In this document: positions 9,249 through 17,597 of the stretch, piece by piece | Position numbering within the stretch: position 1 is the first letter of the stretch | How the letters are laid out: every line of letters starts with the position of its first letter | NCBI RefSeq assembly: GCF_025960985.1 | Contig: NZ_JAOQMX010000030.1 | Coordinates: 1-58,602, forward strand | DNA length: 58,602 nucleotides | Direction: 5' to 3' | Origin: Flavobacterium psychraerolatum | GTDB lineage: Bacteria; Bacteroidota; Bacteroidia; Flavobacteriales; Flavobacteriaceae | The notes under the pieces: generated by a model | Databases searched by the model: none | What the model was told of the DNA's origin: nothing | What the model saw: the letters and a program-made list of their open reading frames with translations, nothing else | Program-made: the position numbers and the translations under genes

Positions 9249-9658
9249 TATAAAAAACTAATCATTTTATTTTCAAAATCTAAAAAAACAGCTATATAAT
9301 CATTTAATATCACTTCTAGGATTTTCAAAATTTCATTCTCGTCATAGATATGTGAAGTCAAGTTTCGACTTTTAATCATATCAAACCAAATTGCTCCATC
9401 AGTAATAATCCCGACATTAAAAGCTTCTTTTACAGCGTTCTTACTCCCAAATAAATCAGTTTTGCCTTGCTCCTCCAAAAAGTCTTTCATCACCTTCCAA
9501 GACAATTCTTGCGAAACCTCAAAAGCTTGGATAACACCTTGAAGTTCTAATTCAGAAAAATCTCTTTCTTTTTGAATTGCCTTGGCATTTTTTAATTGTC
9601 TAAAGGCATTTCGAAAATGTTCAAACCTTTGTTTCCAACGTATGTCTTGATTTTCCAT
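9248..9658 (-). CDS. HEPN-domain protein, HI0074 family (toxin of a HEPN/MNT pair)
   Basis: A 136-residue all-helical protein of the HI0074/HepT family, formerly called nucleotidyltransferase substrate-binding protein. The active motif RX4HXY is intact: Arg98, His103 and Tyr105 in SRNLTSHIYDE. In related toxins Arg and His form the RNase site, and Tyr is the residue AMPylated by the antitoxin. It precedes and overlaps its MNT partner. The pair sits inside the parE-parC unit, an unusual location because an intact toxin there is tied to the expression of an essential enzyme. Toxin activity is inferred from family and motif. Confidence 0.85.
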   Translation of the reverse strand: MENQDIRWKQRFEHFRNAFRQLKNAKAIQKERDFSELELQGVIQAFEVSQELSWKVMKDFLEEQGKTDLFGSKNAVKEAFNVGIITDGAIWFDMIKSRNLTSHIYDENEILKILEVILNDYIAVFLDFENKMISFL

Positions 9659-9670
9659 GCTGTAGGTTAT

Positions 9671-9763
9671 CTATGATTTCAAAAATTTTATTACAAAATA
9701 GGCAACCGTAAATCCTCCTACAAAGGCAGCGATCACGTAAATAATTTGTTTCTTACTAAGCAT
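9671..9763 (-). CDS. 30-residue single-pass membrane peptide
   Basis: An unbroken 30-codon reading frame between parE and the HEPN gene, too short for most gene finders. It starts with ATG, then a basic MLSKKQ head, one hydrophobic helix (IIYVIAAFVGGFTVAYFVI) and a basic KFLKS tail. That charge and hydrophobicity pattern is typical of a genuine small inner-membrane protein and unlikely by chance. It begins 18 bases after parE and ends 12 bases before the HEPN gene. Function is unknown; it could be a type I-like toxic peptide, a topoisomerase-linked peptide or an old operon member. Confidence 0.55.
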   Translation of the reverse strand: MLSKKQIIYVIAAFVGGFTVAYFVIKFLKS

Positions 9764-9781
9764 TCAATTTATTTAAAAAAA

Positions 9782-11644
9782 TTATTCTTTCTCTGCGACA
9801 TCCAGTTCCACCTTCAAGTTTCTGATGATGAACTCTTGACGATCTGGGGTGTTTTTACCCATATAAAATTCCAATAACTTTTCGATCGAAGTTGCTTTAT
9901 CAAGCATTACAGGCTCTAATCGAATGTCTTCTCCAATGAAAAACTGAAACTCATCTGGCGAAATCTCTCCCAATCCCTTAAATCGAGTGATCTCTGGTTT
10001 TGGCTTTAATTTTTCTATGGCATTTCGTTTCTCTTCATCAGAATAACAGTATATCGTTTCTTTTTTATTTCGAACCCTGAATAATGGCGTTTGCAAAATA
10101 TACAAATGTCCATCTTTGATTAACTCAGGAAAAAACTGCAAGAAGAACGTAATCAACAACAATCGAATGTGCATACCATCGACATCGGCATCCGTTGCGA
10201 TTACAATGTTGTTGTAGCGCAAATTCTCCATATCGTCTTCGATATCCAAAGCGGCTTGCAACAAATTGAATTCTTCATTTTCGTATACAATTTTCTTTGA
10301 CATTCCGTAGGAGTTCAAAGGCTTACCACGCAAACTAAAAACGGCTTGCGTATTCACATCACGTGATTTGGTAATCGACCCCGAAGCCGAATCTCCCTCA
10401 GTAATAAACAAGGTGCTTTCTAGGTAACGAGGATTTTTTATATCGGCAAGATGCACGCGGCAATCTCTTAATTTCTTATTGTGTAAACTCGATTTTTTGG
10501 CTCTGTCTTTGGCTAGTTTTCGGATGCCCGACAGCTCTTTACGCTCTCTCTCGGCCTGTAAAATTTTGCGCAATAGCAAATCAGCAGTTTCGGGGTTTTT
10601 ATGTAAAAAGTTATCCAATTTTGTTTTCACAAAATCATTTACAAAAGTTCGTACCGAAGGCATACCTTCCTCAGAACCCATATCGGTTGAACCTAACTTA
10701 GTTTTGGTCTGGGACTCAAAAACAGGTTCCATTACCTTTATACTCACAGCACTAACAATCGATTTACGAATATCAGATGGTTCAAAGTTTTTATTATAAA
10801 ACTCACGAATGGTTTTCACAATCGCCTCTCTGTACGCTACCAAATGTGTCCCCCCTTGAGTGGTGTTTTGACCGTTTACAAAAGAGTGGTATTCTTCACT
10901 GTATTGCGATTTGCTGTGTGTCATCGCAATCTCAATATCTTCTCCTTTAAGGTGAATAATCGGATATACTTTGTCTTCTTCTGCTATATTTTCATCTAAT
11001 AAATCACGTAAACCATTGTCTGAAAAATATTTTTCGCCATTGAATATAATGGTCAAACCTGCATTTAGGTAGCAGTAATTTTTCAGCATTTTGATCACAT
11101 ACTCATATCTGAATTTGTAATTCTTAAAAATCGCTTCGTCTGGAATAAACGTTACTTTCGTTCCTTTGCGTTTGGTGGTATCAATAACCTCTTCTTCGGC
11201 AACCAAATTACCAGCTGAAAATTCTGCTGCTTTTTGTTTCTCTTCACGAACCGATTCTACTCTGAAATAATTGGACAAAGCATTTACCGCCTTGGTACCA
11301 ACTCCATTCAAACCCACCGATTTTTTAAAGGCTAGCGAATCGTACTTTCCTCCCGTGTTCATTTTCGAAACTACGTCAATGACTTTCCCAAGCGGAATTC
11401 CACGACCGTAATCACGTACAGCAACGGTTTTGTCTTTAATCGAAACTTCAATCGTTTTTCCTGCACCCATGACAAATTCATCGATACAGTTATCCATCAC
11501 CTCTTTTAATAAGATATAAATACCATCATCTGGCGACGAACCATCTCCAAGCTTACCAATATACATCCCAGGACGCATACGGATATGTTCTTTCCAGTCG
11601 AGTGATCGAATGTTATCTTCGGTATATTGATTTTGATCTGACAT
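9782..11644 (-). CDS. parE: DNA topoisomerase IV subunit B (ParE)
   Basis: A 620-residue ATPase subunit of topoisomerase IV. The N-terminal GHKL domain shows [14 protein letters not shown] (ATP/Mg site) and GRGIPLG. A transducer domain follows, and the TOPRIM domain begins at [11 protein letters not shown] with the DADVDGMH metal motif. The C-terminal segment [13 protein letters not shown] is typical of type IIA B subunits. The length is short, as for ParE rather than large GyrB forms, and the downstream parC supports the call. It is first in the unit parE, small membrane peptide, HEPN, MNT, parC. It acts in the cytoplasm in chromosome decatenation. Confidence 0.95.
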   Translation of the reverse strand: MSDQNQYTEDNIRSLDWKEHIRMRPGMYIGKLGDGSSPDDGIYILLKEVMDNCIDEFVMGAGKTIEVSIKDKTVAVRDYGRGIPLGKVIDVVSKMNTGGKYDSLAFKKSVGLNGVGTKAVNALSNYFRVESVREEKQKAAEFSAGNLVAEEEVIDTTKRKGTKVTFIPDEAIFKNYKFRYEYVIKMLKNYCYLNAGLTIIFNGEKYFSDNGLRDLLDENIAEEDKVYPIIHLKGEDIEIAMTHSKSQYSEEYHSFVNGQNTTQGGTHLVAYREAIVKTIREFYNKNFEPSDIRKSIVSAVSIKVMEPVFESQTKTKLGSTDMGSEEGMPSVRTFVNDFVKTKLDNFLHKNPETADLLLRKILQAERERKELSGIRKLAKDRAKKSSLHNKKLRDCRVHLADIKNPRYLESTLFITEGDSASGSITKSRDVNTQAVFSLRGKPLNSYGMSKKIVYENEEFNLLQAALDIEDDMENLRYNNIVIATDADVDGMHIRLLLITFFLQFFPELIKDGHLYILQTPLFRVRNKKETIYCYSDEEKRNAIEKLKPKPEITRFKGLGEISPDEFQFFIGEDIRLEPVMLDKATSIEKLLEFYMGKNTPDRQEFIIRNLKVELDVAEKE

Positions 11645-11740
11645 TTTGGAATTTTAACGATTTGGTGCTAATATAACACTTCTCGAACTATTTTGAAAGT
11701 AGCACGAATCAAAGTTATTAAGAATGATATTGACAACGAA

Positions 11741-11800
11741 AAAATTAAGGATTAAAGGAAATGGGATTAAGGAATTAGGATTTGCGATTGAGGATTTGGG
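11741..11800. repeat. Low-complexity GGATTA-type repeat upstream of parE
   Basis: The words GGATTAA, GGGATTAAGG, TTAGGATTT and GAGGATTT recur irregularly over about 60 bases between the parE start and the FMN reductase stop. No coding potential is seen. It is reminiscent of the CTAAG repeats near 46520. Its function is unknown. Confidence 0.45.
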
Positions 11801-11808
11801 TTGCGTGC

Positions 11809-12330
11809 TTAAAAATTAGCAACAATGTCTTTTAATTCCTTATCGAATTCTGGATTTGAAATAACTCCTTTTTCTTCGTCAAAATTATCATTGAAATTTG
11901 GTAACGAAAAAACACCTTTCAATTCTGTTCCAAAACGAGGGAAAGCAGCTTTTGCAATCTCTAATACCGAAGCTCCACCTCTACCACCTGGCGAAGTTGC
12001 CATTAAAAGCATACGTTTTTGTTGGAAAACTTCTTTCTGGATTCGGGTGCACCAGTCGAATATGTTTTTGAAAGTAGCGGAGTAATTCCCATTGTGTTCT
12101 GCCATTGAAACTACTAAAACATCAGCAGCTGCAATCTTATTCAAAAAAGCTTGCGCCATTTGATGCTGTCCTATCTGTACCTCAACATCTACACTAAAAT
12201 TAGGCATCTCAAAATCATTTAAATCCAAAACTTCAACTTGGGCGTTATCGAACAAACTAGCGGCATAGGTTGCGAGTTTTTTATTAATCGAATTTTTACT
12301 TGAACTGGCTGCAAAGGCTATTATTTTCAT
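11809..12330 (-). CDS. NAD(P)H-dependent FMN reductase family flavoprotein
   Basis: A 173-residue flavodoxin-fold protein. The N-terminus MKIIAFAASSSKNSINKKL contains the phosphate-binding loop (S-x-S-K-N-S) for FMN, and residues around TSPGGRGGASVLE form the flavin-binding loop seen in NADPH-dependent FMN reductases (PF03358). Family members reduce FMN, quinones, azo dyes or chromate in the cytoplasm. It stands alone on the minus strand between parE and the reverse-transcriptase island, with its start at the last ATG before an AT-rich leader. Its physiological substrate cannot be told from the sequence. Confidence 0.88.
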   Translation of the reverse strand: MKIIAFAASSSKNSINKKLATYAASLFDNAQVEVLDLNDFEMPNFSVDVEVQIGQHQMAQAFLNKIAAADVLVVSMAEHNGNYSATFKNIFDWCTRIQKEVFQQKRMLLMATSPGGRGGASVLEIAKAAFPRFGTELKGVFSLPNFNDNFDEEKGVISNPEFDKELKDIVANF

Positions 12331-12646
12331 GTTTTTTTATTATAAATGTATAAAAAAACAATAAACTAAACTACTCTGTAACCTTGAAACTGAATGAAAG
12401 AGTTTCTCAATCTGAAGAAATTTTCGGAATTCAATCTAAGCCAAAAAATCCTACCTCAACCAGATAACACACATCGCTTATATTGGCATCGCACGACAGT
12501 ACCTTTTAGTCTAAATAGAATTCAAATTGAAAAGACTTCGAAAAGAATACGTGCAATATCTATTTTATTTTACTGTAATTAACTGTGCATTTGATTAGTA
12601 GTAATAGTTGGATGATGAGTTTGCGGGCCTAATCTAAATCTTAAAT
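12331..12646. other. Intergenic stretch at the left edge of the RT island
   Basis: A 316-base region between the FMN reductase start and the reverse-transcriptase stop. A short open frame at 12394-12582 has no recognisable domain, and I do not support it as a gene. I searched by eye for direct repeats shared with the right edge of the island (17303-17597) and found none, so no attachment site is claimed. Confidence 0.4.
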
Positions 12647-14425
12647 TTATTTTTTATGTTTCAAAAAATTAAAATAACTAAATGCTGCACCTTTAAAAGA
12701 CGTTTCCTCTAAAGTCTTTTTTTTATCCCTTTCTTTTTTAATAACTCTCCTTTTTATTCCCTTTAATTCAAATGGAAGGCGTTTTAATTGAATCCGTCTT
12801 CTTTTATCTAAATATTTTAATTGTGTAGTTGTAATTTTGTTTGTTTCTAATTTTTTAAAACCATTAGTCCAACATAATGCTTGGCTTTCTGGAACTTTAT
12901 GATTTAATATGTCAATTCTTCCAACTGACATAGAAATTAATTTTTGTTGTAAAGTCGCTCCTAGTTGATTAACTGATTTTCTTGAATGTTTTTCTTCAAT
13001 TATATCAGTGTATTTTAATTTCCCTAAAGATTTCAACATGTTTTGAGCTGTATCAGTTTGTTTTTTTGTCTCTTTTTTAAGAGTAGCTTTTCTAACCCTA
13101 ATTCTACCATAAAAGTCAACTTGATAACCAACAAAAGAAACCCAAGGCACATTATCCTTACCCAAATGTTTATTCCCCCAAAAAAAAGGTTCTTTTGATT
13201 TATTTTCCCAGAATTTCAGACTATTTATTTTTTGTTTATAATCTATAGTTTTTTTAGGGTCATGATAAAGAAGAAAATTATCACGCAGACCCTTCATGAA
13301 AACGTGTAATGTATCACTACAAGCATCTTGACTTTTATGCATTAAAATCATATCGTCGCAATATCTTAAATAAAAAACATCTGGTTTGTGGTTTAACACT
13401 TTTTCATCAACATTATGCAAAATCAAATTTGAAATAAAACATGATATTGCATTTCCTTGAGGAACTCCTAACAAATAATTCGAAGTGTAATTAACTCCAA
13501 ATTCTTGATTTAATTCCTTTTCAACCCAGTCAAAATTACCAGAAGGAAGACCTCTAGAAATAAACCATTGAGGATTAGAATTTAAAGATAAAATGTCCTT
13601 TTGAAATGAAAATGAAGACAAAAACAACTTAAAAATAATTTTGGCTTTACTATCTAAAACAATCTTCTTTGTAGACTCAATATTCAAAGATAAATCATTA
13701 AAAATTTTTAGTAGATATTCATGTTGGACAGTGTCAAAAAATTTTTGAATATCACATTCTGCAACCCATAAATCTTTTTCTTTAGTTCGATTATTTAAAA
13801 TAGCCTGAATACAATCATGATGAGTAGGTATTTTATTCTGTTTATCTTTAGCTCTAAATGCATAAGAGCAATCTAAAAATGAATGTTCAAAAAATTGAGT
13901 AAGATATTTTGCAGTCAAGGAACAAATAATCTTATCCTCAATGTTATATAATGCTATTGGTCGACAGATAAGTACATTATTTTTATATTTTTTTTTAATC
14001 CCACGTATTTCTGGTCTAGTCATCTGAAAATTTGAATTCTCTACATTAAACACTATATTTTGAATATTCTCAATATAAGTCACGAGATTCTCATACCATT
14101 TAGGAGCTTGCATTACTCCTTTTTCAATATTTTCTTTAGTTTTTGTAAATGTTTTATGTAGTCTTAATTCATTTATCTTTATACTACTATTACATGACTT
14201 TCGTTCTGATTGATTAAGTTCAATCCATTGTCTTCGGCTAGGAAATAAATCTTGAAGTATTTTAAATTCTAAGTTACTCTCTGAACTTAAAATTTTATTT
14301 GTGGATTGATGCAAACTTATGTCTCTAAACATATGCTTTTCATGCCTTTTATTTGCAGCCTTTGCTCTATATTTGCATAAAACACGTAGAATATTGTCAG
14401 TTGAAAAAAAAGAATTAAAATTCAT
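12647..14425 (-). CDS. Reverse transcriptase of unassigned (UG/defence-like) group
   Basis: A 592-residue RNA-directed DNA polymerase. Ordered RT blocks are visible: RPIAL (155-159), SYAFR (187-191), the metal-binding DIQKFFD (225-231), GVPQGNAIS (320-328), catalytic RYCDDMIL (354-361), and the thumb-side FVGY (431-434) with GRIRVRK (440-446). There is an N-terminal extension of about 130 residues and a basic C-terminal extension of about 150, with no HNH endonuclease or integrase domain. The box GVPQGNAIS and YCDD differ from the usual retron forms (PQGAPTSP, YADD) and from the DGR SQ motif. Unknown-group or DRT defence RTs are therefore the closest idea, from memory. It is divergent from a primase-like and an OLD gene. 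Confidence 0.9.
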   Translation of the reverse strand: MNFNSFFSTDNILRVLCKYRAKAANKRHEKHMFRDISLHQSTNKILSSESNLEFKILQDLFPSRRQWIELNQSERKSCNSSIKINELRLHKTFTKTKENIEKGVMQAPKWYENLVTYIENIQNIVFNVENSNFQMTRPEIRGIKKKYKNNVLICRPIALYNIEDKIICSLTAKYLTQFFEHSFLDCSYAFRAKDKQNKIPTHHDCIQAILNNRTKEKDLWVAECDIQKFFDTVQHEYLLKIFNDLSLNIESTKKIVLDSKAKIIFKLFLSSFSFQKDILSLNSNPQWFISRGLPSGNFDWVEKELNQEFGVNYTSNYLLGVPQGNAISCFISNLILHNVDEKVLNHKPDVFYLRYCDDMILMHKSQDACSDTLHVFMKGLRDNFLLYHDPKKTIDYKQKINSLKFWENKSKEPFFWGNKHLGKDNVPWVSFVGYQVDFYGRIRVRKATLKKETKKQTDTAQNMLKSLGKLKYTDIIEEKHSRKSVNQLGATLQQKLISMSVGRIDILNHKVPESQALCWTNGFKKLETNKITTTQLKYLDKRRRIQLKRLPFELKGIKRRVIKKERDKKKTLEETSFKGAAFSYFNFLKHKK

Positions 14426-14438
14426 TATTAAAAAATTA

Positions 14439-14602
14439 AAAGCGTAGACTGTAGTAATATAATAGGTGATACATAAATGTGAGTCAAAGTAAAAAAATAT
14501 CAGGACCCATAGGACTCGTTGGATTTTTCGGTTTTAACCTAGTTAGCGGAAACTAACATCCTGCAAAATATAATGCATTTCTGCACTGTCTAGCTACGCT
14601 TT
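14439..14602 (-). ncRNA. Candidate structured RNA upstream of the reverse transcriptase (retron-like msr/msd)
   Basis: A 9-base perfect inverted repeat bounds this region: CTACGCTTT at 14594-14602 and AAAGCGTAG at 14439-14447. On the minus strand the transcript would start with AAAGCGTAGC, contain several small hairpins (for example GTTAG/CTAAC at 14542-14557 and GGTT/AACC at 14530-14539), and end with the complementary arm 14 bases before the RT start codon. Retron RNAs have this layout of a1 arm, msr, msd and a2 arm then RT, and prime from a G in a TAGC-type motif next to a1, which is present here. The RT itself is not a textbook retron type, so the RNA call is an inference. Confidence 0.4.
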
Positions 14603-14633
14603 CAACAAATGTAGGTATTTTTAGATTAATAGT

Positions 14634-15608
14634 ATGAGAAAACTTTCATCAATAAGAGTTACAAAATTTAACAGCTTAAAAAACACTCAAAATTATTCAA
14701 ATATAACGATGTTTGATGAGCTTAATCATATAAAAAATGGCACTTATAAAGATATTGTTCAAACCTGTAGAGAAGCACTAAAACAAAATGACAAAGAATT
14801 ATATAATAAGTTAAAGAGTAATTTACCCGCAGTAACTTTTTGTGGTGAATTTAAAGGAAGAAAGGCAATTGATATTGTTGTATATAACAATTTAATGATC
14901 TTAGATATAGATGACCTTTCTTCAAATGATTTTCTCAACATCAAAAAAAACATCTCAAATGATAAATATGTACTTTCATTATGGGATTCTCCCTCCGGTA
15001 GTGGTATTAAATGCTTAATTAAAATTGATAGTTCAATTGAAAAACATAAAGGGATTTTTAATTCATTAAGTGTTTATTTTTTAGAAAATTATCAAATCAT
15101 CTTAGACCAAAGTGGAAAAGATATTTCAAGATTATGCTTTTCATCTTGGGATGAAAACATATACTACAATCATGATTCGGAAATTTATATTGATTACATA
15201 GATTTTAAAGAAGAAAAGCAAAAAAACAACAAACCTTTAAAACCGGTAACCTTAGCAAAAAGTGCTTATGCTACAGAAGGACTTAATAAGAAAAGTGATC
15301 GCTTTTTAATGAAAAAAATTATTGAGTATCTAATCAAAAAAAACATCTCCATTACTTCTAATTTTGATTCGTGGGTAAAAATCGCATTAGCACTATCATA
15401 TTCATTTAGTTATGATGTTGGTGAAAAATATTTCTTGAGTCTATGTAGATTAGACTTAGACAAACATAATGAAGAAAAATCTATTCTATTATTACAAAAT
15501 TGTTATAACAATAGAAAAATAAATTTAGATGAAACAATATCGTTCGCAACTATAATTTTCTTTGCCAAAGAGAATGGATTCATAATTAAAAATCAATTAA
15601 AAAAATGA
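14634..15608 (+). CDS. VirE_N/BT4734-like primase-family protein
   Basis: A 324-residue protein. The segment LPAVTFCGEFKGRKA followed by NNLMILDIDDL (residues about 65-100) matches the VirE N-terminal/BT4734-like domain, which has an archaeo-eukaryotic primase-like fold. The acidic DIDD would be the metal site, and SGSGIKCLIKI follows as in the family. A C-terminal helical part (FDSWVKIALALSYSFSYDVG) resembles the PriCT-2 primase tail. No helicase domain is present, unlike the long phage or plasmid primases. It overlaps the OLD gene by four bases (ATGA), so the two are translationally coupled. It is divergent from the RT gene across a shared 208-base region. The primase assignment is by motif; activity is unproven. 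Confidence 0.75.
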   Translation: MRKLSSIRVTKFNSLKNTQNYSNITMFDELNHIKNGTYKDIVQTCREALKQNDKELYNKLKSNLPAVTFCGEFKGRKAIDIVVYNNLMILDIDDLSSNDFLNIKKNISNDKYVLSLWDSPSGSGIKCLIKIDSSIEKHKGIFNSLSVYFLENYQIILDQSGKDISRLCFSSWDENIYYNHDSEIYIDYIDFKEEKQKNNKPLKPVTLAKSAYATEGLNKKSDRFLMKKIIEYLIKKNISITSNFDSWVKIALALSYSFSYDVGEKYFLSLCRLDLDKHNEEKSILLLQNCYNNRKINLDETISFATIIFFAKENGFIIKNQLKK

Positions 15609-17302
15609 TAAAAACTATAACAATTGAAAGATTTAAAAATATTAAAAAAATTAAACTAGATCTAGAAAACATCAACATACTTGTTGGTTCAAATAATGCG
15701 GGTAAAAGTTCTATTCTTCAAAGTATTCAATTTGCAGTTGCTATAGCACAAACAACATCATTAGAAGAATTTGGAAAGACAAAATGGATTACCAACAAAT
15801 TATCAACATCCCTTACGGCAAATCAAATTATTTATTCTCCTGTGCGTGATATATACGCACTTGGTTACGGTGGTTCATTAAGTCAAGACAAACAAAAATG
15901 TATAAGCGTTAAACTTGAAGATGCTGACAGCAATGACATTGCAACTTTCTTATTAAGAAAAGGAAGGAATAAAAATCTATTGACAGAAATTGAAGGTATG
16001 ACTTTAGGAAATCCTATCAGAGATTTAGAAAACCCATATTCTATTTATGTGCCTGGATTGTCTGGAATTCCTCCTTTTGAAGAACTTAAGAGTGAAGGTT
16101 TAGTAAGAAGAATGGCAGCTAAAGGAGATGCCAACAATGTTTTTAGAAATGTATTATGGTTATTATTTCAAGATTCAACAAAATGGGATGCTTTTTTAAG
16201 CGATTTCAAAGATATTTTTAAAGACCTGGAAATTAAGATATCGTTCAATCAATTAAAAGATGAATATTTAAACGTTTATATTAAGTCCGACAAAAATAAA
16301 ACCTACCCCATAGATTCATTTGGAACTGGTGTACTGCAAATAATTCAAGTACTTTCATACATACACCTTTATAATCCAAAAATTTTAATTCTAGATGAAC
16401 CTGACAGTCATTTACACCCTAGTAATCAACGTGTTCTTGCAGAAAAATTAAACGAAATTACTCTACGTCTAAATTTTCAAATAATTATCAGTACTCATTC
16501 TCGTCATCTACTTGATTCTTTTAGAGAATATGCAAAAGTAAATTGGATATCTAATGGTGAAATTAAAAATGAAGAATATGATTTCATAAGTGTATTACTT
16601 GAAATCGGAGCTTTGGATAGAGGTGATGTTTTAAATGGTAATGTAAAATGTGTTGTATTTACCGAAGATAGTAAAACTGAATTCTTAGAAAATATCCTAA
16701 TTGTCAATGGATTTAATATGACTGAAACACAAATTTGGTCTTACGATGGTTGTTCTAAAATTGAAACTGCAATTATTTTGGCCGCATTTATAAAAGAAAA
16801 AGCTCCCAGCACTAAAATTTTAATCCATCGCGACAGTGATTATTTAGATAAAAAATCTTGTACAGAAATTGAATTAAAAGCAAATAAAGCAGATATTGAA
16901 ATTTTTTTTACAGTAGGAACTGATATTGAATCTCATTATTTAAATCCTAATCATATTCATAAATCATATGATAATTTAACACTTAGCCAAATAACTACTG
17001 CTTTAGCTCAATCTACAAATGAAATAAAAGAAAAATCATTAGAAATATTTATTAACAATAGAAGTACCTTGGCATTAAGCATTCAGTATTCTGGTGGTGA
17101 AAAAATAAACCCAGGAAAAATATCTGCTCAATGTAACTCTGAATATGATGCAAATACTATAAGATATAGGCACGGTAAAAAAGTATTTAAAGATTTAAAA
17201 AACAGACTCCAAAAATTAGGAGGTCAGCGAAATATCATTGAACCAAGTGACTATTTAAAACATGTTACATTAGAAGAAATAAAAGAGAAAATCTGGCACT
17301 AA
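15605..17302 (+). CDS. OLD-family ATPase-TOPRIM nuclease
   Basis: A 565-residue protein with an SMC/ABC-like ATPase fused to a TOPRIM domain. Walker A is GSNNAGKSS (residues 28-36). The signature region is DSFGTGVLQIIQVL, Walker B is ILILDEPDSHLHP (about 258-270), and the switch is IIISTHSRHLLDS. The TOPRIM half shows the acidic residue in VVFTEDSKTEFLE (about 352) and the RDSD pair (about 408-411). OLD proteins cleave DNA and act in phage exclusion; related ATPase-TOPRIM proteins are effectors in Gabija and in some retrons. The four-base overlap with the primase-like gene shows they are made together. AT-rich codon use matches its island neighbours. Confidence 0.88.
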   Translation: MIKTITIERFKNIKKIKLDLENINILVGSNNAGKSSILQSIQFAVAIAQTTSLEEFGKTKWITNKLSTSLTANQIIYSPVRDIYALGYGGSLSQDKQKCISVKLEDADSNDIATFLLRKGRNKNLLTEIEGMTLGNPIRDLENPYSIYVPGLSGIPPFEELKSEGLVRRMAAKGDANNVFRNVLWLLFQDSTKWDAFLSDFKDIFKDLEIKISFNQLKDEYLNVYIKSDKNKTYPIDSFGTGVLQIIQVLSYIHLYNPKILILDEPDSHLHPSNQRVLAEKLNEITLRLNFQIIISTHSRHLLDSFREYAKVNWISNGEIKNEEYDFISVLLEIGALDRGDVLNGNVKCVVFTEDSKTEFLENILIVNGFNMTETQIWSYDGCSKIETAIILAAFIKEKAPSTKILIHRDSDYLDKKSCTEIELKANKADIEIFFTVGTDIESHYLNPNHIHKSYDNLTLSQITTALAQSTNEIKEKSLEIFINNRSTLALSIQYSGGEKINPGKISAQCNSEYDANTIRYRHGKKVFKDLKNRLQKLGGQRNIIEPSDYLKHVTLEEIKEKIWH

Positions 17303-17523
17303 GTTTTTGCTTACGAATTTCAAACATGTTTTTTTAACACTAATATTTGCTTATCCCTCTTCACTCCTATCATAGATTTTTATTCAATTATTATAGATGT
17401 GAAAATATGACCGAGACCGCAATCTTCCGGGTTTTACTTAAAAACTCGAGGATCTCCAAACCGAGCATTTGCGTAAGAGATTAAACCTGTTTTTCAGAGA
17501 TAGATTTTATCACAACAGCCCAC

Positions 17524-17551
17524 AAAAAAAACCGCAAAATCACTTTTGCGG
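17524..17551 (-). terminator. Terminator of ychF
   Basis: A perfect 8-base stem (CCGCAAAA / TTTTGCGG) with a 4-base loop, followed on the minus strand by eight T. It marks the end of ychF and the right border of the RT island. Confidence 0.88.
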
Positions 17552-17597
17552 GTTCTCTTAATATTCTTTATTCTTTATTCTTTATCTGAGTTAAGAT

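Noticed and set aside
12394..12582. 62-codon plus-strand frame between the FMN reductase and the RT
   Set aside because: No domain or promoter, and it has the composition of non-coding DNA.
12647..14425. RT considered as a group II intron maturase or a diversity-generating retroelement
   Set aside because: No HNH or maturase-type tail or intron RNA ends were seen, and no target protein with adenine-biased template/variable repeats was found nearby.
17571..17588. TTATTCTTTATTCTTTATC short tandem repeat after the island
   Set aside because: Only about two and a half copies of a short AT-rich unit; expected by chance in such sequence.
12331..17597. Attachment-site direct repeats flanking the RT island
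   Set aside because: Visual comparison of the two borders gave only short AT-rich matches; an alignment tool would be needed.
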